Below are positions 1 to 7,026 of a stretch of 10,698 nt of DNA, piece by piece. The first letter of the stretch is position 1, and every line of letters starts with the position of its first letter. The notes beneath the pieces were generated by a model. That model searched no databases, was not told the DNA's origin, and saw only the letters and a list, made by a program, of their open reading frames with translations. Both the position numbers and the translations under genes were made by a program. Source of the DNA: Frankiaceae bacterium (lineage in GTDB: Bacteria; Actinomycetota; Actinomycetes; JAFAQI01); the NCBI GenBank assembly GCA_030840545.1, contig JAVEEH010000252.1, positions 1-10,698 of the forward strand, written 5' to 3'.

Positions 1-1181
1 ACGACCGGACCGTCAAGGCGATCGTCGAGGCATGGCAGGCGATGCGCCCGGCGCACCTGAGCTATGGCGTCGCGCTGGCCGGTGTCAACGGTGAAGGCAT
101 GCAGTACCCGCCGCAGGAGGGCAACGCCGCGCCTGGCGCCGACTACCTGCTCAACAACCAGTTCAGCGACGACCCCAACAACCAGACAATGGACAACGAG
201 GTCCGGGTGTTGCAGGCGACCGACCCGCGCACCGGCGACGTGTTGGACACCTACGTCAACTTCTCCGCGCACCCGACGGTGCTCGGCAGCGACAACACCA
301 AGGTCACCGGTGACTACGTCGGCCGTCTCAACCTTCAGATCGAGCAGGCCTTCGGTGGCTTCGGCATGGACCAGGTCGCGACGCTCGGACGCACCCAGCC
401 CACCGACAGGGGCTGCTCCGACAAGACCGTGCCGGCGACCCAGGACGACCAGAACCTCTGCGCACTCGACCAGTACGCCGGCCGTGTGCTGCGCAAGGTG
501 AAGGACGCCGTTGCCCTGGCGAAGCCCTTCACCGGCACCCCCAAGGTCGCCATGAACAGCTATCTGCTCGCCGATCCGACCACGTCCGGGGTGCTCGCCG
601 GCATCACCTACGCGGGCACCGTCATCGGTGTGCCGGCCGGTCGCGCCGGGAACGCTCCTTGGTACACCGCCAACCTACTCGGCACGTCTCTCTACGTCGG
701 TCAGGTGGGCGATGTGTTGATCACCGGTGGACCGGGCGAGATGTATCCGCAGATCTTCCAGAAGGTGCGCGAAACCATCGGCGCGGACCCGAAGGCCGGC
801 ATCCACGGGTTCATGAACATCGGCACCGCCGGCGACTTCCTGGGTTACATCATCGCGCCGCTCGAGTCCTACCCCGAGCCTGCCTACCGCTCGGTCGCAT
901 CACACGACACCACGTGCAACGGGGTGCCTGACCCGGCCGCGGTCTGCCCGGACCCGGTCGGCAACGACAACTACTTCTTCAACATCTCGCACACATTCGG
1001 CGAGCGCCTGACCTGCGACTTCCTGCGCGGCGCGGGAGACATCCTGGCGAGCGACGCGCAGAAGTACTGGTCGACCTATGACCGGTGCGCTGCGTTCGTC
1101 AACGACCTGGTGGTGTCACCCGGCCAGGACATGCAGTTCCCGCAGCAGCCCGACCTGTCGAGCGTCCTGACCCATATGTAG
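1..1181 (+). CDS. Neutral/alkaline ceramidase-like hydrolase, 5'-truncated by window edge
   Basis: The frame is open from the first complete codon at position 3 to the TAG at 1179-1181, giving about 392 residues; the true start lies upstream. It resembles the neutral/alkaline non-lysosomal ceramidase family, which hydrolyses the amide bond of ceramides outside the cell. Visible support is an NFSAHPTVLG stretch (258-287), like the family's metal-site His region, then a T-G-D-Y-V-G segment (306-323) where ceramidases have the S-x-D-N-x-G-Y nucleophile motif, and a GGPGEMYPQ segment (about 730-756) like the conserved PGE region. Several cysteines in the second half (for example near 916 and 946) would suit an exported, disulfide-bonded protein. 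The expected nucleophile Ser is Thr here, so activity on ceramide is uncertain. It converges on aidB with a 7-nt gap. The family call is moderate; the substrate is unknown. Confidence 0.6.
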   Translation, partial: DRTVKAIVEAWQAMRPAHLSYGVALAGVNGEGMQYPPQEGNAAPGADYLLNNQFSDDPNNQTMDNEVRVLQATDPRTGDVLDTYVNFSAHPTVLGSDNTKVTGDYVGRLNLQIEQAFGGFGMDQVATLGRTQPTDRGCSDKTVPATQDDQNLCALDQYAGRVLRKVKDAVALAKPFTGTPKVAMNSYLLADPTTSGVLAGITYAGTVIGVPAGRAGNAPWYTANLLGTSLYVGQVGDVLITGGPGEMYPQIFQKVRETIGADPKAGIHGFMNIGTAGDFLGYIIAPLESYPEPAYRSVASHDTTCNGVPDPAAVCPDPVGNDNYFFNISHTFGERLTCDFLRGAGDILASDAQKYWSTYDRCAAFVNDLVVSPGQDMQFPQQPDLSSVLTHM

Positions 1182-1188
1182 TCCAGCC

Positions 1189-2823
1189 TCACGCGACCTT
1201 GGGGGTCGCGCGTTCCACGATGGCCCGGCTGTCGACCCCTGCGGGCATGGTGCCGAACGCGTGTCCCCAGTCGCCGCCGAGCCTCGACGCGCAGAACGCG
1301 TCGGCGACCGCGGGCGGCGAGTGCCGCACGAGCAACGAGCCCTGCAACACCAGAGCCATCCGCTCGACGATGCGGCGCGCCCGCACCTCGATCTCCGCGG
1401 TGTCGGCGAGCTCGGTCTTGACCTCGGCAAGCGCTGCGTCCAGCCGTGCGTCTGCGCCGGCCGCGGCGCCAGCTTCGTCGAAGAACGCCTCGAGCGCCTG
1501 CGGCTCGCGGGCGAGCGCCCGCAGCACGTCCAGGGCGTTGACGTTGCCGGAGCCCTCCCAGATCGAGTTGAGCGGCGCCTCCCGATAGAGCCGCGCCATC
1601 GGGAAGTCTTCGACGTAGCCGTTGCCGCCCAGGCACTCCAGCGCCTCTGCGGCAACCGCGGGACCGCGCTTGCACACCCAGTACTTGCCGACGGCCAGTC
1701 CGAGCCGGCGGAAGGCCGCCTCGTGCGGATCGATGCCGGCCGCATCGGTCGCCGCGGCCAGCCGCAGCATCAGCAACGTCGCCGCTTCGGACTCGACGGC
1801 GAGATCGGCAAGCACGTGACGCATCACCGGCTTGTCGACCAGGTAACCACCGAACGCCTGCCGGTGCCGCGCGTGGTGGGTCGCCTGCGCGACGCACGCA
1901 CGCATGAGGGACGTCGACCCGATGACGCAGTCGAGCCGCGTCATCATCACCATCTCGATGATGGTGCGGACACCGCGACCTTCGTCGCCGAGCCGCCAGC
2001 CGGCGGTCTCGTCGAACTCGGGCTCGCTCGAGGCGTTCGAGCGGTTGCCGAGCTTGTCCTTCAACCGCTGGATGCGGAACGGGTTGCGGGTGCCGTCGGG
2101 CAGCACCCGCGGCACGACGAAGCAGGTCAGCCCGCCCGGTGCCTGCGCGAGCACCAGGAACATGTCGCACATCGGCGCCGAGGTGAACCACTTGTGGCCG
2201 GTCAGCCGGTAGGTGCCGTCCGCCGCCGGCACGGCAACGGTCGTGTTGGTGCGCACGTCGGAGCCACCCTGCTTCTCCGTCATTCCCATGCCGGCGAGGC
2301 AGCCGGCCTTCTCCGCCGGCGGACGCAACCCGAAGTCATAGGAGTACGACGTCAACCGCGGGAGCCACTCCGCCGCCAGCGCCGGGTCGACCCGCAGCGC
2401 CGGCACCGCGGCGTGCGTCATCGACACCGGACAGCCGTGGCCACCTTCGACCTGCGACCAGACCGAGAAGCCAGCCGCGCGGGCCACCTGCGGCGAGGGC
2501 TGCTCGTCGACCCACGACGACGCGTGCAGCCCGTGGCCGATCGCGACCTCCATCAGCTGGTGCCAGGAGGGATGGAACTCGACCTCGTCGATGCGGTTGC
2601 CGTAGCGGTCCACGGTGTGCAGCCGGGGCGGGTTCTCGTTGGCCAGCCGGCCCCATTCCTGCGCTTCCGCGCCGCCGGCGAGCCGGCCGAGCAGGCTCAG
2701 CCGCTCCTGCGCCCAGGCGGCGCCATGGCGTTCGACGCCCTCGACGAGGGCCGCATCCGCGGCATAGACGTCATAGCCGGCGAGCGGTGGTGGCTGGTTG
2801 AGCACGTCATGCGTCGGCGCCAT
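1189..2823 (-). CDS. aidB: AidB-type acyl-CoA dehydrogenase family protein
   Basis: This 544-residue protein matches E. coli AidB (about 541 residues) from end to end, as recalled by reading. Shared landmarks are FNQPPPL-like LNQPPPLAGYD at the N-terminus, GRLANENPP (58-66), FHPSWH (83-88), the GMGMTEKQGGSDV flavin-site segment (178-190), LKDKLGNRSNAS (254-265) and NSIWEGSGN (419-427), whose Glu423 occupies the acyl-CoA dehydrogenase catalytic-base position. AidB is an FAD-binding flavoprotein of the adaptive response to alkylating agents; it binds DNA and has weak isovaleryl-CoA dehydrogenase activity. The role here is inferred from that family. The ATG start has no Shine-Dalgarno sequence. 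CACACT lies 7 nt before it, so a leaderless message is possible. It is divergent from the BrkB-type gene (50-nt gap). No ada or alkA gene is nearby in the window. Confidence 0.92.
   Translation of the reverse strand: MAPTHDVLNQPPPLAGYDVYAADAALVEGVERHGAAWAQERLSLLGRLAGGAEAQEWGRLANENPPRLHTVDRYGNRIDEVEFHPSWHQLMEVAIGHGLHASSWVDEQPSPQVARAAGFSVWSQVEGGHGCPVSMTHAAVPALRVDPALAAEWLPRLTSYSYDFGLRPPAEKAGCLAGMGMTEKQGGSDVRTNTTVAVPAADGTYRLTGHKWFTSAPMCDMFLVLAQAPGGLTCFVVPRVLPDGTRNPFRIQRLKDKLGNRSNASSEPEFDETAGWRLGDEGRGVRTIIEMVMMTRLDCVIGSTSLMRACVAQATHHARHRQAFGGYLVDKPVMRHVLADLAVESEAATLLMLRLAAATDAAGIDPHEAAFRRLGLAVGKYWVCKRGPAVAAEALECLGGNGYVEDFPMARLYREAPLNSIWEGSGNVNALDVLRALAREPQALEAFFDEAGAAAGADARLDAALAEVKTELADTAEIEVRARRIVERMALVLQGSLLVRHSPPAVADAFCASRLGGDWGHAFGTMPAGVDSRAIVERATPKVA
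1192..1210. terminator. GC-rich hairpin at the convergent ceramidase-like/aidB junction
   Basis: CGCGACC (1192-1198) and GGTCGCG (1204-1210) form a perfect 7-bp stem with a 5-nt loop. The hairpin starts 11 nt past the stop of the ceramidase-like gene and lies inside the last codons of aidB. No T-tract follows on either strand, so it could act only as a GC-hairpin terminator for the rightward transcript. It may equally be a chance product of the base composition. Confidence 0.3.
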
Positions 2824-2833
2824 GCCGTCGAGT

Positions 2834-2866
2834 GTGACATTCCCGAGCGGGTGGACGCCGTACCGT
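2834..2866 (+). promoter_or_regulatory. Putative leaderless-type promoter for the BrkB-like gene
   Basis: TACCGT (2861-2866) fits the TANNNT -10 pattern and ends 7 nt before the GTG at 2874, placing the expected transcription start at or next to the start codon. GTGACA (2834-2839) resembles a -35, but the 21-bp spacer is longer than usual, so the -35 assignment is weak. No Shine-Dalgarno sequence precedes the GTG, which supports a leaderless reading. The element sits in the short divergent gap with aidB. Confidence 0.35.
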
Positions 2867-2873
2867 TGCCCCC

Positions 2874-3830
2874 GTGGTCACGGTCGTCAGCGAGCCCGAC
2901 CGAGCTGTGCCGGCTCCCCGGCGCGGCCGGCTCGCCCTGACCTGGACGCTGATCAGCTCGACCCTCAGCAAGGCGTGGAACGACCGGGTGCTGGGGCTTG
3001 CCGCCGAGGCGGGGTTCTGGCAGCTGCTGTCGCTGCCCTCGATGCTCCTCGCCGTCCTCGGCGTCATCGGCTATTTCAGCGGGGCGCTCGGGCCTGACAC
3101 CGTCAGCAGCCTGGAAGACGCGATCGTCCGCGGCGCCAAGCACGTCATCGTCCCGGACGCGGTTGAGTCCACGGTGCGTCCGGCCTTGCACCGGATCCTC
3201 GTCGGCGGCCGGGCGGACGTGGTCTCGATCAGCTTCATCGTCTCGTTGTGGACCGGCTCGTCGGCGATGGCGACCTACGTCAACACGATCACCATTGCCT
3301 ACGGCCTCCGGGCGCACCGCAACGCGGTGCGCAGCCGGCTGCTCGCACTGTGGCTCTATTTCGGGTTCGTCGCCGTCGGTGTCGTGCTGCTGCCGCTGCT
3401 GATCCTCGGCCCGTCACTGATCATCAAGCTCTTCCCTGATCATTGGCAGCACGTGGTCAAGCTCGTGACGGTCATCGGCTACTGGCCCGTCGTGGTCCTC
3501 ATCTCGCTTGCTTTGCTGTCCGCGCTCTACCACCTCGCGGTGCCGGTGCGAACGCCCTGGAAGCGGGCCGTGCCGGGCGCTACGGTCGCCCTGATCGTCT
3601 GGCTGGTCGGCTCCATCCTGCTGCGCGAGTGGTTGACGTGGGCGTTCCGGTCGACCGCGACCTACGGCCCGTTGTCGGCGCCGGTCGCGGTGCTGCTGTT
3701 CCTCTACCTGACCGCGCTGGCGATCCTGCTCGGAGCGGAGCTCAACGCCCAGATCGACCGGATGTGGCCGTTGCGGGCGACCACTGAGGCGCGGCGGGAA
3801 GAGGAAGAGTCGGCGACAACGGTGACCTGA
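2874..3830 (+). CDS. YihY/virulence factor BrkB family membrane protein
   Basis: This 318-residue integral membrane protein has about six hydrophobic segments (roughly 43-68, 117-145, 157-180, 198-222, 232-256 and 266-290), as is usual for the YihY/BrkB family. The family shows in the SLWTGSSAMATYVNTITIAYG-like region (124-144), where members have a small-residue-rich 'lWsas' segment, and in YGPLSAPVAVLLFLYLTA (264-281) followed by LLGAELNAQ. The N-terminus is short and polar, with Pro and Arg. The last 20 residues are charged (RREEEESATT), presumably a cytoplasmic tail. Family members were once called ribonuclease BN by mistake; their biochemical function is unknown. The GTG at 2874 is the best start: it has no Shine-Dalgarno sequence but has a TANNNT hexamer at leaderless spacing. 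The downstream HGxxPAAW-type gene follows after 56 nt and has its own Shine-Dalgarno sequence. Confidence 0.88.
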   Translation: MVTVVSEPDRAVPAPRRGRLALTWTLISSTLSKAWNDRVLGLAAEAGFWQLLSLPSMLLAVLGVIGYFSGALGPDTVSSLEDAIVRGAKHVIVPDAVESTVRPALHRILVGGRADVVSISFIVSLWTGSSAMATYVNTITIAYGLRAHRNAVRSRLLALWLYFGFVAVGVVLLPLLILGPSLIIKLFPDHWQHVVKLVTVIGYWPVVVLISLALLSALYHLAVPVRTPWKRAVPGATVALIVWLVGSILLREWLTWAFRSTATYGPLSAPVAVLLFLYLTALAILLGAELNAQIDRMWPLRATTEARREEEESATTVT

Positions 3831-3886
3831 CCGCGTGGGATGCTGCGCACCGGGTAGCAGGAGTCAAAGTCGAGCGAGGAGGTCGC

Positions 3887-4138
3887 GTGTCGGGCAACGC
3901 GGGAGCTGGTCACGGCGCGTCGGTGGGGTCGTGGATCGCGTGTCTGGTCATCATCGCCGGCTTCAGCCTCGGCGGCGCGGCGATGATCGTGTGGAACTGG
4001 CCGATGTTCTGGGCCGGCGTCGGCGTCACTGTGCTCGGTGTCATCATCGCGCGTGCGGTGCACATCATGGACGACGTGACGGAGTACGGCGGCGCCTACC
4101 GCGCCGGAGCCGATCCGGACGTGTCCGCCCCCGGCTAG
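3887..4138 (+). CDS. Small two-span membrane protein of the HGxxPAAW type
   Basis: This 83-residue protein has a Gly-rich N-terminus, then HGASVGSW (9-16), which corresponds to the HGxxPAAW signature of a short actinobacterial membrane protein family, with Val-Gly replacing Pro-Ala before the Ser-Trp. Two hydrophobic spans follow (about 17-36 and 40-57), joined by a short WNWPMFW turn. The tail is polar (HIMDDVTEYGG onward). The GTG start at 3887 is well supported by GAGGAGG at 3876-3882 with 4-nt spacing. Family function is unknown; relatives are often seen near tryptophan biosynthesis genes, but none is in this window. Its TAG stop (4136-4138) overlaps the convergent response regulator gene by 4 nt. 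I am confident that it is a real gene and fairly confident of the family, given the degenerate signature. Confidence 0.75.
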   Translation: MSGNAGAGHGASVGSWIACLVIIAGFSLGGAAMIVWNWPMFWAGVGVTVLGVIIARAVHIMDDVTEYGGAYRAGADPDVSAPG

Positions 4139-4521
4139 GTCGACTGCTTCTCGACCGGCAGGACCGCGGACAGCTCATCGAGCAGCCCGCTGAGGTCGCC
4201 GCCTTTGAGCACCCACGCGGATGCGCCGGCCTCCATCGCCTGCTCGCGCAGCCGCGGGTCGTCATGACCGGTGAAGATGATGATGCGGGCGTCGGGCAGC
4301 ACCCGCCGCAAGGACGGCAGCACCCCGATGCCATCCACACCGTCGATGGCCAGGTCGAGCACGATGGCGTCCGGCCGCTCCCGGGCGGCGAGGTCGAGCG
4401 CGGCACCGCCGCTGGATGCGGTGCCGACCGGCTCGAAGCGCCCGTCCAGCTCGAAGGTCATCTCGAGCAGGCGGGACAGCTCAGGCACGTCTTCGACGAC
4501 GAGCACTTTCGCGGTGGCCAA
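4135..4521 (-). CDS. Stand-alone receiver-domain (CheY-like) response regulator
   Basis: This 128-residue protein consists of one receiver domain with no DNA-binding or enzymatic output domain. The phosphorylation pocket is complete: acidic pair Glu10-Asp11 (VVEDVP), phosphoacceptor Asp56 (IVLDLAIDG), Thr84 (FTGHDD) and Lys106 (VLKGGD). The loop after Asp56 lacks the usual 'MPxMDG' and reads AIDGVDG. Such single-domain regulators pass phosphate or act by protein contact; the partner is unknown, and no histidine kinase is in the window. The start is a TTG (complement of 4519-4521) with GGGGG 6 nt upstream (complement of 4528-4532). Nearby upstream ATGs are out of frame, and the next in-frame candidate would remove most of the first strand. 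It is convergent with, and overlaps by 4 nt, the HGxxPAAW-type gene. It lies downstream of the zinc-ribbon gene on the same strand but with a plausible promoter of its own. Confidence 0.9.
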   Translation of the reverse strand: MATAKVLVVEDVPELSRLLEMTFELDGRFEPVGTASSGGAALDLAARERPDAIVLDLAIDGVDGIGVLPSLRRVLPDARIIIFTGHDDPRLREQAMEAGASAWVLKGGDLSGLLDELSAVLPVEKQST

Positions 4522-4578
4522 GGCAAACCCCCATGTCGGGCCTCGCCATAGCGTGCACCTCGAAGGCCGTCTTGTCTG

Positions 4579-4609
4579 GCTATACCGGGCACTGCCGTGG
4601 GCTGGTCAA
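4579..4609 (-). promoter_or_regulatory. Putative sigma-70-type promoter for the response regulator
   Basis: On the minus strand TTGACC (complement of 4604-4609) and TATAGC (complement of 4579-4584) are separated by 19 bp. The spacing is slightly long, but this is the most AT-rich and consensus-like site in the 122-nt gap (4522-4643). Transcription would begin near 4572, leaving a leader of about 50 nt before the TTG start. Nothing else was recognised in this gap. Confidence 0.4.
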
Positions 4610-4643
4610 TTCTGACTAGACCGCGATCTCTCGGGGGCGCCGT

Positions 4644-6548
4644 TCAGCAGCTGCCGTTTTCAGTGATGCTCCCGATCAGGCTGTCGTAGATGAACGTCTG
4701 ACCGGTCTCGACGGCGAAGGCGGTTGCGCAGAAGGAGGTGTCGTCGGCACGGGCGATGTCGAGGACAACGTTTGCCGGCGTGGTGGTGTCCAGGACCGAC
4801 GGGTCCGTCGTGAAGGTGCCATTGGTGACCCGATAGCTCTCCTCGGCAGCACCGAGGTCGTTCAGCGCAAGCTCCGCGGAAGGGTCGACAGCGGTGGGGC
4901 CGGATCGGGGCCGGAGCACGGGGGCCGGCGTGACAGTTGCCTGCGCCTCGCCGGAGCCGAATGACGCGCTGGATTGAACGGAGGCAACCGCGCCGAAGAG
5001 GAACAAGCCACCGAACACGCCGATGTCGCCGCTGTGGTCCTTGTCGTCGGCGGTCGCTATGCCTCCGACGGCGGTCACCAGCGCCAGCACCAGGGCGGTC
5101 ACTGCGACCGGTCCGGCTGACAACGTCCGACCGAGCCAGCGTGGTGCCGGGGGCGCTGCTGCCGCGGCGTCGGCGCCGCCGGTGGACTGGTCACGCAGCA
5201 GATAGCGGCCGACGGCGAACCCGACGACGAGGAACCAAGCAGCCAGGATGAGGACACCGAGCAGCACCTGCACCCCGATGTGGCCGGACGGGGCAGCACC
5301 GATGCCTCCGGCGGATCCGGCCCCGTCGTACGTGAAGCCGGCTCGGCTCGGCATCGCCACGATCAGGTAGATCAGCACAGCCGGCAGCGCCATGCGGTAG
5401 CAAGCCCTCGCGAGCTCGCGCGGCTCGACGACGGCGCGGTAGCGACGGATCCAGGCAGCGCCGGCGCCGATGGCGATCGGGGGCAGCAGGAGCAGGGCGA
5501 AATAGGCAGCGGACAGCCCGTGCCGGTCGAACAGCGAGACCGAGGCGCTCCCGCCGTCGCCACCGCCGATCGACGCATGCAGCGCGGCGCCCATGGAGAC
5601 CTGGAAGACGTCGACGCCGAGGTTGACCAGGTAGGCGAGCAGCAGTGGCAGCGTTTTCAAGACGGCCAACCGGGCGCCATCGGCCTGGGCGAAGATGATG
5701 ACGAGGCCCGTGACACCGCCGAGGAGCACGGCTGTTGTCATCGCGACGAGTGCGCCTTCGGCAGGCAACCGCCACTGTTCGGACAACCGAGCGGGTAACG
5801 GGCTCTCGCTCGCGCGGTCGCGCAAGGTCTGCAGCGGCCTGGCGGCGACCAGGCCACCCACGACCGCGAAGAACAGCAGTGACCAGCCGAACACGCGACC
5901 CGGCGAGACGCTGATGTGCACCCGACCGTCACCGATCCGGCTGCTCGAGTAGCCGGCGATGCTGAGCAGGGCCAGCGCGACGGACACGAGCAGTGCGGCG
6001 CGGATGGCTGCTGCCGTGCGGGCTGCCGTGCCGGCCGGGGGCAGATACCGGCGCAGCAACAGGGCGAAGGTCGCCAGCACGAGCAGCGAGATCGTCAGTG
6101 GTGCCATCCCGGTGCTGTAGGCGCCGCCGCCGCCCGAACCGCTCGCGCGGGTGAACACCGGCGAACCGAAGGCCATCGCCAGCAGATCGCCGGCGCTGTG
6201 GAAGAAGCCGCCGGCCGAGTGCCCGAGGCCGAACGAGTCGTTGCTGTTGCCGCCGATCCAGATCAGATAGCTGGTCGCGACCAGGCTCAGCGCGACGGCG
6301 AGCCCGGCGGTCGGGACCGCGACGTAGGCCGCCGAGCGCCAGTCGCCGCCGAGCAGCCGCTCGACGAACGTCCGGTCCGGCCCCGACGATGCCGCTGTCC
6401 CGACGGCATCACCGGTCGGCTCGGCCGCCACGGTCGTCGGCGCCTTGGTGGCCGACGTGGTGGCGGCGACTGATGTCGCCGCACCGCACTCCGGGCAGAA
6501 CTTGGCCCGGTTGGCGACCTGCTGGCCGCAGTTAGGACACGCCTTCAT
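4644..6548 (-). CDS. Zinc-ribbon multi-pass membrane protein with pilin-like C-terminal tail
   Basis: This protein has 634 residues in three parts. Residues 1-22 form a zinc ribbon with Cys4, Cys7, Cys18 and Cys21 (CPNCG, then CPECG). An Ala/Thr-rich linker runs to about residue 60. From about 72 to 525 there are about 10-11 hydrophobic segments (for example 72-97, 148-166, 183-200, 219-236, 266-288, 298-320, 345-366, 386-400, 424-448 and 478-498), with Gly/Ser-rich loops. Residues 554-634 are polar and resemble a type IV pilin-like globular region: a helical ALNDLGAAEESYRVTNGTF stretch, then strands containing FCATA (606-610), and a C-terminal Cys634 that could pair with Cys607. The ATG start is supported by GAGGGGG (complement of 6556-6562) with 7-nt spacing. 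I do not recognise a characterised homologue. A sensory or envelope role is possible but is inference only. Confidence 0.85.
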   Translation of the reverse strand: MKACPNCGQQVANRAKFCPECGAATSVAATTSATKAPTTVAAEPTGDAVGTAASSGPDRTFVERLLGGDWRSAAYVAVPTAGLAVALSLVATSYLIWIGGNSNDSFGLGHSAGGFFHSAGDLLAMAFGSPVFTRASGSGGGGAYSTGMAPLTISLLVLATFALLLRRYLPPAGTAARTAAAIRAALLVSVALALLSIAGYSSSRIGDGRVHISVSPGRVFGWSLLFFAVVGGLVAARPLQTLRDRASESPLPARLSEQWRLPAEGALVAMTTAVLLGGVTGLVIIFAQADGARLAVLKTLPLLLAYLVNLGVDVFQVSMGAALHASIGGGDGGSASVSLFDRHGLSAAYFALLLLPPIAIGAGAAWIRRYRAVVEPRELARACYRMALPAVLIYLIVAMPSRAGFTYDGAGSAGGIGAAPSGHIGVQVLLGVLILAAWFLVVGFAVGRYLLRDQSTGGADAAAAAPPAPRWLGRTLSAGPVAVTALVLALVTAVGGIATADDKDHSGDIGVFGGLFLFGAVASVQSSASFGSGEAQATVTPAPVLRPRSGPTAVDPSAELALNDLGAAEESYRVTNGTFTTDPSVLDTTTPANVVLDIARADDTSFCATAFAVETGQTFIYDSLIGSITENGSC

Positions 6549-6625
6549 CGGTCGACCCCCTCGTCGGCCTCACAGTGTGGGGCAACCGGGGTTCGCTGGC
6601 GACGGAGGTGACTTTCACTCGACCT

Positions 6626-6665
6626 GTCAGACGCTGAGCACGCCAGAGCGTGCTGTGGGTCTGAC
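6626..6665 (-). terminator. Long two-part hairpin downstream of the tRNA cluster
   Basis: GTCAGAC (6626-6632) pairs with GTCTGAC (6659-6665), and AGCACGC (6637-6643) pairs with GCGTGCT (6648-6654). This gives two perfect 7-bp stems stacked across a 4x4 internal loop, with a 4-nt apical loop. It begins 17 nt past the 3' end of tRNA-Val in the direction of transcription and lies upstream of the zinc-ribbon gene, as a terminator of the tRNA transcript should. No strong U-tract follows, which is common in GC-rich actinobacteria. The rest of the 6549-6681 gap holds only the Shine-Dalgarno sequence of the zinc-ribbon gene; I could not assign its promoter. Confidence 0.55.
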
Positions 6666-6681
6666 AACTCGTGGAGGGGGG

Positions 6682-6755
6682 TGGGCGATACAGGACTTGA
6701 ACCTGTGACCTCTTCCGTGTCAGGGAAGCGCGCTACCAGACTGCGCCAATCGCCC
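6682..6755 (-). tRNA. tRNA-Val (GAC)
   Basis: The reverse complement folds into a full cloverleaf of 74 nt. The acceptor stem is GGGCGAT/ATCGCCC, the D stem GCGC/GCGC, the anticodon stem CTTCC/GGAAG with loop CTGACAC (anticodon GAC, valine), and the T stem ACAGG/CCTGT with loop TTCAAGT. The discriminator base is A. The 3' CCA is not encoded (genomic bases after the discriminator are CCC), so it must be added by nucleotidyltransferase. It is the last gene of the Gly-Cys-Val tRNA cluster. Confidence 0.97.
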
Positions 6756-6791
6756 TCGTGTAGTTGTGGTGGTACTTGTCGTGCGCCTTCG

Positions 6792-6863
6792 AGGCGGGAG
6801 CGGGAATCGAACCCGCGTACAGGGCTTTGCAGGCCCTTGCCTAAGCCACTCGGCCATCCCGCC
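6792..6863 (-). tRNA. tRNA-Cys (GCA)
   Basis: The reverse complement folds into a 72-nt cloverleaf. The acceptor stem is GGCGGGA/TCCCGCC, the 3-bp D stem GCC/GGC, the anticodon stem AGGGC/GCCCT with loop CTGCAAA (anticodon GCA, cysteine), and the T stem GCGGG/CCCGC with loop TTCGATT. The discriminator is U73, the expected identity base for cysteine tRNA. CCA is not encoded. It is separated by 36 nt from tRNA-Val and by 21 nt from tRNA-Gly, consistent with one processed transcript. Confidence 0.97.
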
Positions 6864-6884
6864 GCGGGGCATGAGCAACCCCAG

Positions 6885-6957
6885 AGCGGACGACGGGATT
6901 CGAACCCGCGACCCTCACCTTGGCAAGGTGATGCGCTACCAGCTGCGCTACGTCCGC
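6885..6957 (-). tRNA. tRNA-Gly (GCC)
   Basis: The reverse complement folds into a 73-nt cloverleaf. The acceptor stem is GCGGACG/CGTCCGC, the D stem GCGC/GCGC, the anticodon stem TCACC/GGTGA with loop TTGCCAA (anticodon GCC, glycine), and the T stem GCGGG/CCCGT with loop TTCGAAT. The discriminator is U73, usual for bacterial glycine tRNA. CCA is not encoded. It is the first gene of the leftward tRNA cluster and is divergent from hutG across a 75-nt gap. Confidence 0.97.
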
Positions 6958-6971
6958 GCCGCCTGAGCCCG

Positions 6972-7000
6972 GATCAACGGACCTTGGCAAGCGCGGACAA
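6972..7000 (-). promoter_or_regulatory. Possible promoter of the tRNA cluster
   Basis: On the minus strand TTGTCC (complement of 6995-7000) and TTGATC (complement of 6972-6977) are 17 bp apart. The -10 half is a poor match, but the site lies 14 nt upstream of the mature tRNA-Gly end, where a tRNA promoter is expected. The gap between the divergent tRNA and hutG transcripts (6958-7032) must hold promoters for both directions. Confidence 0.25.
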
Positions 7001-7020
7001 CGATACAGGAGCGCCCCGAC

Positions 7021-7026
7021 TACGGT
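7021..7026 (+). promoter_or_regulatory. hutG: Putative -10 element for a leaderless hutG transcript
   Basis: TACGGT fits the TANNNT -10 pattern and ends 6 nt before the GTG at 7033, so transcription would start at about the first base of the start codon. There is no Shine-Dalgarno sequence before this GTG. A convincing -35 is absent (CGGACA at 6994-6999 would need a 21-bp spacer). Confidence 0.35.

Noticed and set aside
1261..2940. Long plus-strand open frame of about 559 codons opposite aidB
   Set aside because: Its product is an Arg/His/Gly-rich composition artefact of GC-rich antisense DNA with no recognisable motif, while the opposite strand encodes a clear full-length AidB.
2697..3317. 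Minus-strand open frame of about 206 codons bridging the aidB/BrkB gap
   Set aside because: It overlaps the divergent promoter gap and the antisense of the BrkB-type gene, and its product has no motif and a shadow-frame composition.
5916..6473. Plus-strand open frame of about 185 codons opposite the zinc-ribbon gene
   Set aside because: It lies wholly antisense to a protein with convincing zinc-ribbon and membrane segments, and it has only Gly/Arg/Gln-rich filler composition.
6682..6755. tRNA-Val as an integration site for a mobile element
   Set aside because: tRNA 3' ends often serve as attachment sites, but I saw no direct repeat of the 3' end nearby and no integrase or phage gene in the window; the downstream gene is an ordinary-looking membrane protein.
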